A stretch of 27,834 nucleotides of DNA from Coptodactyla brooksi (Eukaryota > Arthropoda > Insecta > Coleoptera > Scarabaeidae): contig JAWQRM010000165.1 of NCBI GenBank assembly GCA_033557675.1, positions 1 to 27,834 on the forward strand, in the 5' to 3' direction. The notes below the pieces were generated by a model. It was not told where the DNA came from, did not search any database, and saw only the letters and a program-made list of their open reading frames with translations. Numbering within the stretch: position 1 is the stretch's first letter; every line of letters begins with the position of its first letter. A program made the translations under genes and the position numbers. Below are positions 1-10,300 of the stretch, piece by piece.

Positions 1-264
1 GGGTTACACATGTCAAAATGATCAGGTTGGGCCGATGAAAAACGGAGAGGTAAACGACAACTATAGCGAAAAAGTTTGCGCTAGGGTATCGTGTTACGAC
101 GGCCTGTTTACTTATGCCACGTAAGCAGATGTTTTTAGTTTTAAAAAATTCCGCGCGCTCACGTCCTTTTTAGGTGCTCCCCGTTTAGCGTTCCCGAAGG
201 GACGACGATCGTCGAAGAGGATGCGACAAAACCGTACCCCGAATGTTGCAGTCATCCCGCGTAA
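1..264 (+). CDS. SVWC-domain secreted protein, 5' truncated (last two exons)
   Basis: Two exons are visible: 1-120 (open at the window edge) and 174-264, joined by a 53-bp GT-AG intron (donor GTAAGC, acceptor TTTTTAG). The frame is intact and ends in TAA at 262-264. The visible peptide starts GYTCQND, has the cysteine spacing C-x25-C-x5-C-x9-C and ends KPYPECC plus four residues. This cysteine pattern and the terminal PECC are typical of the arthropod single-domain von Willebrand factor C family (Vago and La1-like secreted peptides), whose best-known members respond to infection or nutrition. The signal peptide exon must lie before base 1. Gene structure and protein closely match the complete paralogue at 706-1185, including the phase-2 intron splitting a Thr codon (AC|G). 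Function beyond family membership is inference. Confidence 0.8.
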
Positions 265-322
265 GTTTGCCAATTGAATGCAGAACTTCCGAAAGACCCA
301 AACTTGACGATATTCGAAATAT

Positions 323-328
323 AATAAA
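323..328 (+). promoter_or_regulatory. Poly(A) signal of the first SVWC gene
   Basis: A canonical AATAAA lies 59 bp after the TAA stop of the upstream SVWC gene and is followed by a T-rich stretch at about 350-372. The position fits a short 3' UTR. Cleavage itself cannot be seen. Confidence 0.5.
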
Positions 329-659
329 GAGTATTGGAGAATAAGCCTTAGTGTTTTAATTATTTTTTTAGGAAATTTTCCCGAAAGAGAAATTCTTTCG
401 TAAAGATCTAGATTTTTTAATATAATTATCCGATAACTTTAAACAATGCTTTAAAGGCGTTTGATGATCGTTTTACGCGATAATGGGACGTAAAATCATC
501 GTTAAAAATAGCTAATTATTGTTTTTATGCCGTAAGGTTAGGTAGATGTATATCTAAGTGGAAAAGGTTACGCTGAAATAAAATAAGAGCGAATTAATTG
601 TAATTACAAGAGGGGGGGTTACTGCTAAGTGCAGAAACTGGTTTTACCTTTTCTGCAAG

Positions 660-695
660 TATTTAAATCGCGAATTTCTCACTTTAGTCTCATTC
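660..695 (+). promoter_or_regulatory. TATA box plus initiator of the second SVWC gene
   Basis: TATTTAAA at 660-667 is followed by TCATTC at 690-695, an exact match to the arthropod initiator consensus TCAKTY. The spacing from TATA to the initiator A (692) is 32 bp, which is the expected distance. Transcription from 692 would give a 5' UTR of only 14 nt before the ATG at 706. The short leader is unusual but acceptable. A strong TATA promoter fits an inducible secreted-peptide gene. Confidence 0.55.
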
Positions 696-705
696 GTTCG
701 CGACA

Positions 706-1185
706 ATGGCTTCGAAATTGATTGTTTTGTTTGCTGCGTTCTGCGGACTCCAGATTTGTTTGGGGGCGATAGGACCCCAACCGGCTCCGGTAACAGGTAC
801 GTTTTTTGAGATAGATAAAATATTAGATAAAATAAATAATATTTAATATTTTATTATTCGTTTATCTGGAGAACAATTTTAGTGAGAGCATTCTGGGTTT
901 CTTTGCAGATGAAAAGTTAAAGAACGAGGGCTACAGTTGCCAACACGAAGACTTGGGCGCGATGAAGGAGGGAGAAGTGAACCATCAATATCCTAAATTC
1001 TGCGCCAGCGTGACCTGTAACAAAGGAGTTCTTTTATTTAACACGTGAGTGGGTGCAAGAAGCTTTAAAAAATTCATACTCGCGTCGTTTTCAGGTGTCC
1101 CCTGCTTGCACCGATAGAGGGAGCGACGGTTACCGGAGGGGACGATACAAAACCATTTCCCGAATGTTGCAGACGTTTCGAATAA
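706..1185 (+). CDS. Single-domain von Willebrand factor C (SVWC) secreted protein, complete
   Basis: Three exons, 706-796, 909-1044 and 1095-1185, use GT-AG introns (donors GTACGT and GTGAGT; acceptors TTTGCAG and TTTTCAG). They join to 318 nt, 105 aa plus stop. Residues 1-20 (MASKLIVLFAAFCGLQICLG) form a signal peptide. The mature part has six cysteines: one in GYSC, two in FCASVTC, one in TCPLL and the pair in the PECC near the C-terminus. That is the SVWC pattern seen in insect Vago-like and La1-like peptides, but with six rather than the usual eight cysteines. Family knowledge suggests secretion to hemolymph with possible antiviral or stress roles; nothing here proves which. It is a tandem paralogue of the gene at 1-264, about 440 bp away on the same strand with the same intron position. 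The start is the only ATG giving a signal peptide and lies just after a TATA/initiator pair. Confidence 0.85.
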
Positions 1186-1267
1186 GCTTCAGTTTTGATT
1201 TATATTATCGCTGAATTGCTTAATAATAATTTTGATTGATTGTAGAAGTTATCTTGTTATTTATGCT

Positions 1268-1273
1268 AATAAA
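1268..1273 (+). promoter_or_regulatory. Poly(A) signal of the second SVWC gene
   Basis: AATAAA lies 83 bp after the stop at 1183-1185. It gives a 3' UTR of about 100 nt, comparable with the signal found after the upstream paralogue. Confidence 0.5.
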
Positions 1274-1995
1274 TAACTTTGTCTTTCATGTACAAATAAT
1301 ACCTTTGAAGGTGGGTTACCTCGTAAACCACCGGCCTGTATAATACTTATCTTCATTGTGTGTTCTTCAAAATCTCGTTGTTCCAAAACGCACCCGTCGT
1401 CTCGTAAGAAACAAAAGCAACGCGCAATTAAATTAACAACGTTACACTCCGAATTACCGTAATCATCGTGTTCTTCAAATTGTATTTAGGCCATCCGCGT
1501 GCTAAGACGCGAAGTGCACACGCACGTCGAAAGGAAACCTCTCGATCCGATCGCATCTCGACTCGATGATCGATAAATATCGCACAATAACGACCCGGTA
1601 TGAGTTTCATTGTAACTACTCACTTTCTCCGGATATTAATGTGCCGGGGAAAAGTGCAAAGGCTTCCTTCTATGTGGGTCCGTCGAGGACGTCGAGGACT
1701 AACAATTCACGTCGGTATTCAAATCCTTTCTTTTCGAGCGATAAATCGAAAACGTTCTCTTCGATGTGCGAAACAAAAAAGTCGATTCGCCTTGCGCGAG
1801 ACAATTATTCGGATGACAGGCTCGAAAAGTCGGGGAATCACGGTCTATTTCGTTCCCGAATAAACTGTTAAGTCAGTTCTGATGATAAGAAAATTGTGAC
1901 GATAAAAAATCAAAGCCGTTACTTTGCTTTTGTAAATAATAATAATAACGCTTTTGTAAGAATATTTCAAAATCTAGCGTGCAATAGCATCTGTC
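1274..1995. other. Intergenic, no gene recognised
   Basis: The stretch contains short overlapping open frames on both strands (for example 1566-1871 +). Their translations show no family motif, no signal peptide and no splice-bounded structure. Composition at 1420-1860 is richer in CG than the surroundings. I see no RNA gene. Confidence 0.5.
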
Positions 1996-2110
1996 CTGTC
2001 AATTTGACATTTATCCTGTCAATCTGACGTTTAATCTGTCAGTTTGACAATTGAAATGTTAATTTGACATTTGTCCTGTCAATTTGACGTTTGATCTGTC
2101 AGTTTTGAAT
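1996..2110. repeat. 20-bp minisatellite with TGTCA/TGACA half-sites, about 5.7 copies
   Basis: Units begin at 1996, 2016, 2036, 2056, 2076 and 2096, each 20 bp, with the last incomplete. The typical unit is CTGTCAATTTGACATTTATC. Each unit carries a short inverted repeat, TGTCAA followed by TTGACA or a one-base variant. Alternate units vary in a correlated way (ACAT versus ACGT after TTG), which suggests amplification of a higher-order unit. TGTCA is also the core recognised by TALE homeodomain proteins (Homothorax/Meis), but binding is inference. Confidence 0.85.
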
Positions 2111-2985
2111 TTTTAAAAAGTTCGAAAATAATCGATTAGATTTGTGGAATATTTTGCAACAATCGCCAAGTTAATTCTTTTTTGAAATTCAAAGTAATAT
2201 ATAAGAATATTTATAATATATTTATATATTCATTTTTATTATAATTTATATTTTATTATAAATATTTTTAATATTTAAAAATATTTTTTCCCTTGTTTTT
2301 GTATGAATATTATTTGTTCTTTGTTGTCCGTTCAAAAATTGGTCAAAAATGTTATTGCCTTATCTTAAACTTTTTGATTTGTTGCATCGAATTCTAGTTT
2401 CTAACTTTAAAGGAGTTGTCATTCAACTATAAATCGATTTGATATGAGATTGTTATGAGATATTGTTATTTAAGTGTATAACAAAGCTGATTATGTGCAT
2501 CAATTTTCTTTATCTCGAATCAAATTTTTAAACAAATATAAAATGAAACAAATATATCCCTAATAGCAATCAACTGGTGTATCAATATGTATCTTGGTTA
2601 TAATCGTACTGTACAACTGGATTCTAATTCCTTAAATAATATTGACCTTCGTAAGTTTGAATTGTTCAAATTTCTTTAACATTTTATCCCCATAAAGCTG
2701 GAATTTGAAATCTTGATGAAATTAAACATTGCCACATGAATGTTTCCATATGAATTTTTACATCGATTGTCTGATTTGTTATAAACAATGTTTTTTTTAA
2801 TAAACTTTAGATATATACTTCTAAATATACCTACATTATATGCTTCTATACAAAGTATTTTTTTAAATTATGTTTACATTTAAATTTATGTAATAACAGG
2901 AATTATATATATTATTATATATCCCAGGCTTGAGAGTGTTATATATTCCTGAGAGTGTTATAGCTTTACATCCCATGAACTTGGA
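2111..2985. other. AT-rich intergenic DNA
   Basis: This is very AT-rich, low-complexity sequence with runs such as the TTATATTTTATTATAAAT-like stretch around 2210-2290. There are no supported open frames. A 12-bp direct repeat, GAGAGTGTTATA, occurs twice just before the piggyBac remnant (about 2932 and 2951). Some of this may be eroded piggyBac sequence too degraded to recognise. Confidence 0.4.
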
Positions 2986-2988
2986 CAA

Positions 2989-3480
2989 ATGTTGGTAAAG
3001 CGAAATTTGACTATGACAGGCACCATCAGGAAGAATAAGGCTCTTGTATCGTACTTGCCCAAATCGAATAAATGCGTCGTACTACAAAGTACTCTGCATT
3101 TGATTAAAGAAGTAAGTGGTTCAAGTGAGAAAAAGCCCGCTATTATGACAGACTACAACTCCGCAAAAGATGCAGTTGATACGTTGGATAAATTAGTTGC
3201 TTGTTACACGTGCAAAAGGAAAACAAACAGATGGCCGATGGTTGTTTTTACAAATATGCTTGACATATCAGCACATAACGCATTCGCATTGTTTACATTA
3301 GTAAACACAGACTGGAAAGAATCATGTCTTCACAAAAGGAGGGTTATTCTTGGAAGGACTTGGAGGAGCACTTATCAAGCCGCATGTTGCAAGAAGGTCA
3401 CATTTACCAAGAACAAAAGCAGCGAGAGAAATTGTAGAAAATATACAAAATCAACAATCTCTAGTTACTGAGAGAATATA
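2989..3480 (+). pseudogene. piggyBac (PGBD-type) transposase remnant, C-terminal half
   Basis: The frame 2989-3471 encodes 160 residues with clear piggyBac transposase signatures: GTIRKNKA near residues 12-19, the TDYNSAKDAVDTLD block around residues 54-67, and RKTNRWPMVVF followed by LDISAHNAF. In the piggyBac family the VDTLD block contains the last catalytic aspartate of the DDD triad, and it is intact here. The N-terminal part with the first two aspartates is missing, and no start codon is in the proper context. After about 3340 the homology moves to another frame, where residues like LGGALIKPH and RTKAAREI continue to a stop near 3480. This indicates a frameshift. No terminal inverted repeats or TTAA target duplication could be identified. 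It is a dead, 5'-truncated copy. Confidence 0.8.
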
Positions 3481-4437
3481 GCTTTATAAAATAGTATAGT
3501 GCTTTTTATTTTTAAAATATTATAAATCCACGCATTGTTATTAACAGTAGAAATTTTAACGTAAAATGTGCATATGAGAAAGGAATTTGTCGCGTAGTTA
3601 AAGTTCGGGCAGGGCGCGCGCGCGCGGAATAAGGTAAATAATCAATTTAAAGCGGTCACGTCGATTTTGCGGTTAATAATCTCTCTGTGCGGCGAAAGAA
3701 GTCGTCCGATAAAGGAAAAACGAACGAGACGACATCGGACGGAGAGCATCTGGGGCCCGGTCGTAAATCAAATCGACGGCGCGCGTCCGTCCAGAAAGAA
3801 AAGCGACTAGAAACTCGGAAAAACGGAAATAAACTGTTCTCCGTATACGGCCCGCTCGACCAGGTACGCCCGATTATATCAAGGTCGGCGAGAGAGTGCT
3901 GAAAAAGTCGGGTAATAATTAACCGATCTCGGTCAGTTCGATCCGCGCGACTTTCGGGAACAATTACGGCACACACGTGTCGGGAATGTCCGCGCGTTAA
4001 TTACGACACGTCTTCGATCTCGCCCGCGCGTCTCTCTCTGCCGTAACACGGCTAATAACGGCGCGGACGTTTTGCATACGAAAGTGAGATGTTATTCAAA
4101 TGAGCGCGTTATCTTTTACGTGTGCTGTAAGACGCGCGCCCCCCGTTTTATCGACGATATTGTTTTCTTAATTTACCGTCGGGGCCGAGTACTTTTTGAT
4201 AAACTGCTTGGTCTCGCGCAGAGATGCAGCTCTTACTCGACGTTTCGAGATTAGGACGGTCGTTATTTTCTATGGAAGCGGTAGTTTTCTTCCTCAAAAC
4301 GAGCTTCCTTATCAGATGGATAAAACTCGCGCGATACGCGGACGTAAACCGTAAGTTATGCGTATCGTTATCGCGTATTTTACTACGTGGGGTGAAAAGG
4401 CCAGAAAGGTTTTGGCCGGTAGTTTTTTTGGGGAGTC
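3481..4437. other. Intergenic, CpG-rich, no gene supported
   Basis: Sequence is less AT-rich than the surroundings and contains a 13-bp GC alternation at 3614-3626 (potential Z-DNA). Open frames overlap on both strands (3656-3976 -, 3687-3902 +, 4148-4468 -, 4224-4478 +) without recognisable domains. The + frame at 3687 reaches a donor-like CAG|GTACGC near 3861, but no matching acceptor or partner exon was found, so I do not call an exon. Confidence 0.4.
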
Positions 4438-6940
4438 TGGTAGGAGTCTGGTATAATGTTCCACACATTCATTGTTAAGAAAATAAAAGAAAATATCCTA
4501 GCTTGCAAAATAAAAACGCACGTGACAATTTCTAGTCGACGAGAAGTCCTTTTTATAGTATACATATGGACGAAATTTTAACTGTCAATATGTACCATAT
4601 GGGCATAACAATACGTGTCAAGCTGGTCTCGATAAAGTGCACAATCCTTTTTCACTACTCCAACTTTACCGTGAAATTTTGGGGTGTAGTGTTTTGAAGT
4701 TGCAGTCTATACAATAGCATAAATGAGTTTCTCGATGCTATTGATTTTCCTGCAGTAATTTTCTATTTAGTTTTTTTTTAATTCTGCTATTTAGAAAAAA
4801 AAATATTCAAGAAATAAGTGAAAGATGTCATTGTGATTGGCAAACATTTGAGTTCTAGTTATATGTAATAGTCGAAATAAAATAAATGAAAACATTTAAA
4901 AAAACTATGATCAGGTTAAGATTGTTGAAATGAACGCTTAGTTATTATAAATCATTCAAAATCGATAATAGCCTAACTAACTCTATCACCAAATTTGTGG
5001 GTTTAGTTTTTTGAAATTAGTAGTCTAGATAATAAATAAGTAAATTTCTTGATACTATTGGTTTCTCTCCAGTTTTCATCAGTTTGATTTTGAAAATTGT
5101 TACAAAAGTTACATATACATGATAATCTAAGAAGAAATAGTGAAGAAATAAGTGAAAGATGTCATTGTGATAGTTAAAAATATCAATTCTATTTCGAATA
5201 GTGCAAATAAAGTAGGTTACCATTATCATAGTCCAAATCAAATAAGTGAAAATATTGAAAAAAATAATGATCAGGTTAAGAAGGTTGCAAAAAACAACAA
5301 CAATAAAAATTGAAAAACAACTATCGATACTAAGTCTAAACCAAAAAAAAAAAGAACTAATAATGAAATACAGAGTCAGTATAGGAGTTTAGTATAGTGT
5401 TCCACATATTCACTGTTAAGAAAATAAGTTGTATAAGAGAAATTATAACTATACCGTTACCGAAATATGTCAAACCAAGACAGGAGATCCAGTTCTTTTT
5501 AACAATAGATAAATTAATTTCTCGATGCTATTGTTTTTTCTGCATTTTTTTTATTTAGTTTTTTTAAAAAATAATCAAGAAATAGTTATATATAATTTAG
5601 TAATAGTCCAAATAAAACAAGTTACCAGTCCTACGTTAACAAAGTCCACATAAAATAAATGAAAACATTAAACAAACTATGATCAGGTTAAGATTGTTGA
5701 AAGGAACGCTTAGTTATTATAAACCAATCAAAATCGATAATAAAATAGTCAGCTTGTTGAATAAAAATTGAAAAACAACTATTACTGCATATCGATACTA
5801 AGTCTAAATAAAAAAATAATTAAAAATTAACTAAAAATAAGGTAAAGAGTCAATTTAGAAGGGTTAAGAAAATCACTGTAAAGAAAATAAAGCAAAAGAT
5901 TCCAACCTGCAAAATAAAAACATACATTACAATTTCTAGATCTGACAACTATTCGTTCAGAAAATAAGTTGTATAAATTGCTACAAAAATTGCATGCACA
6001 TGATAATCTAAGAAGATATAATCAAGAAATAAGTGAAATATGTCATTGTGATAGTCAAAAATATCAATTCTATTTCGAATAGTGCATATAAAGTAGATTA
6101 CCATTATCATAGTCAAATAAGTGAAAATATTGAAAAAAGTAATGATCAGGTTAAGAAGGTTGCCAAAAACAACAACAATAAAAATTGAAAAACAACTTTT
6201 ACTGTATATAGATACTAAGCCTAAACCAAAAAAAAAAGAATTAATAATGAAGTACAGAGTCAATATAGAAGGAGTTTATTATAGTGTTCCACATATTCAC
6301 TGTTAAGAAAATAAGTTGTATAAGAGAAATTATAACTATACCGTTACCGAAATATATCAAACCAAGGCAGGAGATTCAGTTCTTTTTACAATACACATAT
6401 GGACGAATTTGTAAAGACAATAACATAATAATAAATATTACATTACTCTTAGTACAAAGTACATAATCTTTTTTAGTACTTTAATTAACTCTGAACCCAC
6501 AAAATTTGTGGGTTTAGTCTTTTGAAATTAGTAATTTAGACAATAGATCAGTAAATTTCTTGATACTATTGATTTCTCTGCAATAGTTTCCGTCAGTTTA
6601 ATGGTGAAAATTGTTACAAAAAATTACATATACATGATAATCTAAGAAGAAATAATCAAGAAATAAGTGAAAGATGCCATCGTGATAGCCAAAAATTTTA
6701 GTTCTAGTTCGAATAGTTCGAATAAAGTGGGTTACCATTCAAAGCACACTTATCAGTTATCATAAACGAACTGAAATCAATAATAAAATGGCAAGCCTGT
6801 TCAATAAAAATTGAAAAAAGCTATTACTGCATATCAATACTAAATCTAGACTAAGAGAAAACACTGTTAAGCAGTGTTCAGAAGATCACTGTTAAGAAAA
6901 TCAAACAAAAGACAATTTCTAAATCTAGCAACATGTAGTA
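4438..6940 (+). repeat. AT-rich interspersed repeat family, cluster 1 (forward, internally duplicated)
   Basis: The cluster is built of repeated modules. CACTGTTAAGAAAATAA or close variants recur at about 4469, 5409, 5875, 6298 and 6886. TGAAAGATGTCATTGTGAT recurs at about 4820, 5153, 6033 (variant) and 6667. AAAAATTGAAAAACAACTAT-like strings recur at about 5305, 5763, 6180 and 6807. The pattern is two or more alternating ~300-450-bp modules, roughly 85-95% alike by eye. Related sequence lies at 8930-10060 (same orientation) and 12012-14236 (reverse). No transposase or reverse transcriptase is encoded, so it looks like a non-autonomous element or dispersed satellite. Open frames inside it are accidental. 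Confidence 0.85.
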
Positions 6941-7379
6941 TCATGACAAATAAAATCACAAGTAAACTATTTACAGGATTAAGAGGTTATTAAAATGTTG
7001 TTAAAATTTTAGTCTATAATTTATTTTTTTTTTAGATCCACACATACGATATTCCATTTTAATAACCAATATATCTGTAGAAACACAAGCGATTAAAAAA
7101 AACATCTTTAAAAGTGTAATTTTGTATTTCTAATTCGTTTTCAGGAAGCGGGTCTCTTTTTTTTGAATCCGTTACTTAAATTGGTTTCCTTTTCATTTGC
7201 TACAGTAGCCTCCTTATAATACTTTAATTTCGCGCCATTATCTTAATTGGACGCGAGAAGCTTTTACCCGAAAAATAATCTAATAAGCACACTTTCTAAG
7301 TTTAATTATCTAAAGATCCATTTACATCTATAATAGCGCGTTTTCTTTTTCGTTTTCTCTTGCAATTTACAAGGCGAGC
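6941..7379. other. 3' flank and probable 3' UTR of the glutamate receptor (minus strand)
   Basis: No coding sequence is seen. Read on the minus strand, the DNA directly after the receptor stop contains ATTAAA at 7306-7301 and again near 7228-7223. Both are accepted variants of the poly(A) signal, so the 3' UTR may be about 80-170 nt. The border with the repeat cluster lies near 6940. Confidence 0.4.
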
Positions 7380-10300
7380 CTAATCCATGGGACTTCCTTT
7401 GGTGATTTCGGGCAGGAACCCGTAGGACGGTTGGACGAGGCGGTCGTCGGCCTGCTCGCTTTCGTCGGGCGACTTGGACTCTTCCTTCCTCGTCCTGACG
7501 GGCTTCACCAGGCCCTTGAACTGCACGTAAAATTTCATTTCCTCCTTCAGCTCCCGCACGAATGAGACTTTCTGCTGGATGGACACTTTCATGACGTGCA
7601 GGATCATCTCGAGGAAGACGAGGACGACCGCGGCCAGCGTGCCACCCACGGTCACCCAAAAGACACCTCCGACGTTCTTCAAGTTCAGCGGTTTCGCGTC
7701 TTCCCTATCGCCGTCGCCCTGCAAATTTTACTTTACGCGAGACGCCACAGCGATTTTCGCACTTACCATGCACTGGCCGCCGCCGCGCCTCTCCTCCCAC
7801 CATTTCCTCTTCAAATCCTGTATCTTCCCCGATTCCTGCAGTTTTAAAACGGCCGTGCTCAATGCGTGCCTGTACGGGGAATCTGCGCGAAACGAAATTT
7901 CTAAATGCGGTTTAAACGAGAGGAGTTTAATCGTACTTTTCCTCATGGCTATGCCGTAACCCTTTTCGTCGAGGAGGCCCCCGATCTGCGTCAGATTGCA
8001 GTGCCTTTGCACCTCGTACTCAATCGAAACAGATTCCATGAAGAACGCGTACAGCTCCCTCTCGGCCCTGTCGACTCCGTCGCCGTTCTCCTTCATCATG
8101 ACGTCGTCCACGTAGTCCGTCATGTACTTGTAGATCTGCTGGTATTCCTTGCTCGTTGCGTCCTGCAAACCGAAGGGTAATAATTAAGAAAAACAAAAAC
8201 GAGACGTATTCGATACCCTGAAAAAATTCAACGTGGCCCCGTCCTTCTTCGCGCCGTACTTTATGCCCAGCTTCTCCGCTCTCTCCACCAGTTCGTAAAC
8301 ATTGTTGAAAGCGATATCGGGATTTTCCGTGGCCAGGAAGGCGGCTAAATTGGCGGTGTAGGAAGAGACCATGATTAACGTGAAAAACCACCATATCCCG
8401 GCGACCATTCTCGTCGCGTAAGCTCTTAAAACAGAAGCTCTAAATGTTAGTAAGCTCCGAAAGTGTGAGAACACTTACATCGGAGCGATCTCAGTTCCCT
8501 GCTGTAACAAGCTCCCTATGGCGAACCAGAAGGAGTTCCTCAGGCTGAACTGGTTGATCAGAAACTCCGGATTATCGATGCACGGATAGGGATTCGTCCA
8601 TTCGCTCGGGCACAGCCTTCCCATTACGAACAGCGATATGGAGACGATGAAGTAAGCGCCGGCCAAAGTCAGCCAGACCTCCACGGCGAACGGCGCGGCG
8701 AAAGAGAAGAAGTTCGGCGGGGCCTTCGACGGTTTCCTGTACAGGATGCTAATTCCTACACAGAAATCGTTAAATTTCGTTCGCGTACCGCATTCGCGTT
8801 TACCTAAATTCATAAACGGCGAGGTAAAGTCTACGGCTTCTTCCCTTTCTGACGTTATCGTCAGATCCGTGATGGCTAAATCAGCTTTCTGTAAAACATA
8901 GATCTATGAAGTTGATTTGTACAATGCAGCATTACTTTCCAAGGAAAAAGAAATTGAGGAATGACCATTACTGCATATCAATACTACATCTACATTAAAA
9001 AATAACTAAAAATAAAATACAAAGTGAATTAAAAAAGGATACATGGCAATTTTTACAACAATCCTACACGATCAAAAGGTTGTATAAGAGAAATTATAAC
9101 TTCATCGACACCGAAATATCACAAACCAAGGCTGAAGATCTACTTCTATTTACAGTATATACATTTACGAAATTATAACAACAATAACATAATAATAAAT
9201 GTCAAGTTAGCCTTGACAAACTCCAAGATATGTTTTCAGTACTCCAACTAACTTTATTACCAAATTTTTGGGTTTAGTGTATTGAAGTTGTAGTCTAGAA
9301 AATAAGTTGAACTTCTTTATCCTATTTATTTTTCTCCAGCAATTGAAAATTGTTTCAATGTGATGAAAATTGTTGCAAAAATTGCATACACATTATAGTC
9401 TAAGAAGAAATAAACGAGAAATCAGTGAAAGATGTCATTGTGATAGGAAAAAAAATAATTTCAGTTCGAAAAATCCAAATAAAATAGGTTATCAGTCTTA
9501 CGCTATTATAGTCGAAATAAAATACGTAAAAATGTTAAAAAAATAATCAGGTTAAGAAGGCCCCAATTGAACAACAACAATAAAAATTGAAAAACAACTA
9601 TTACTGCACATAAACACTAAATCTAGACCAAAAAGAAATTAATATTGAAGTACATGGTGAATTTAGAATGGTTGTAATATTCCACACAGTCACTGTTAAG
9701 AAAATAAAACGAAAGGTTCTAGCTTGTAAGATAAAAACGTACGACAATTTCTAGACCTAGCAAAAGTTTCATGCAATCAAAAGGTTGTAACATTAAACAT
9801 AAAACACATTCTTTACACTTTCGATAGTTTCTAAACGAAGGGCCACTAAGATAAAACAAAATCTATCTAAATCAAAAACTAGTTAAAAATGAAGTACAGT
9901 GTCAATTTAGTAACAGTTTTAAGTAAGTTACCAGTCTTACGTTAGCATAGTTCAAATAAAATTAGTGAAAATGCCGAAGAAAAAATAATGATTAGGTTAA
10001 GAAGTTTGCAAAGAACATTTGATTAGTATAAAGCAACCAAAATCGATAATAATAATAATAATACCATATTTATGAGGTCGCCAATCATGCCGGACCACTT
10101 TCCGTGGGCATCTTTCTTTCCGTTCGCCTTATCCTCGCGAATGATGAACGTGTAATTGAATTTCTGCAGTTTGCCCAATTCGTGGATTAAGTCTATGGCG
10201 AAACCTTCGAATCTATCGTTGCCCTTTAGACTTTCCTGCGACTCTTTCAACATTCCGTAAGGATAAGTCTGCAATATGCACGGTTACGCATTTCCCTCGT

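Noticed and set aside
1566..1871. Open frame of 101 codons on the + strand
   Set aside because: The serine- and arginine-rich translation shows no domain, overlaps another open frame (1600-1863), and has no splice sites or promoter.
3687..3902. Basic open frame ending near a donor-like CAG|GTACGC
   Set aside because: No convincing acceptor, partner exon or protein family. Composition explains the lysine/arginine bias.
4438..6940. Regularly repeated modules that could suggest a CRISPR array
   Set aside because: Modules are 300-450 bp, AT-rich and imperfect, in a eukaryotic genome; there are no short identical repeats with unique spacers.
7579..8180. Overlapping + strand open frames
   Set aside because: They are antisense shadows of receptor exons 9 and 10.
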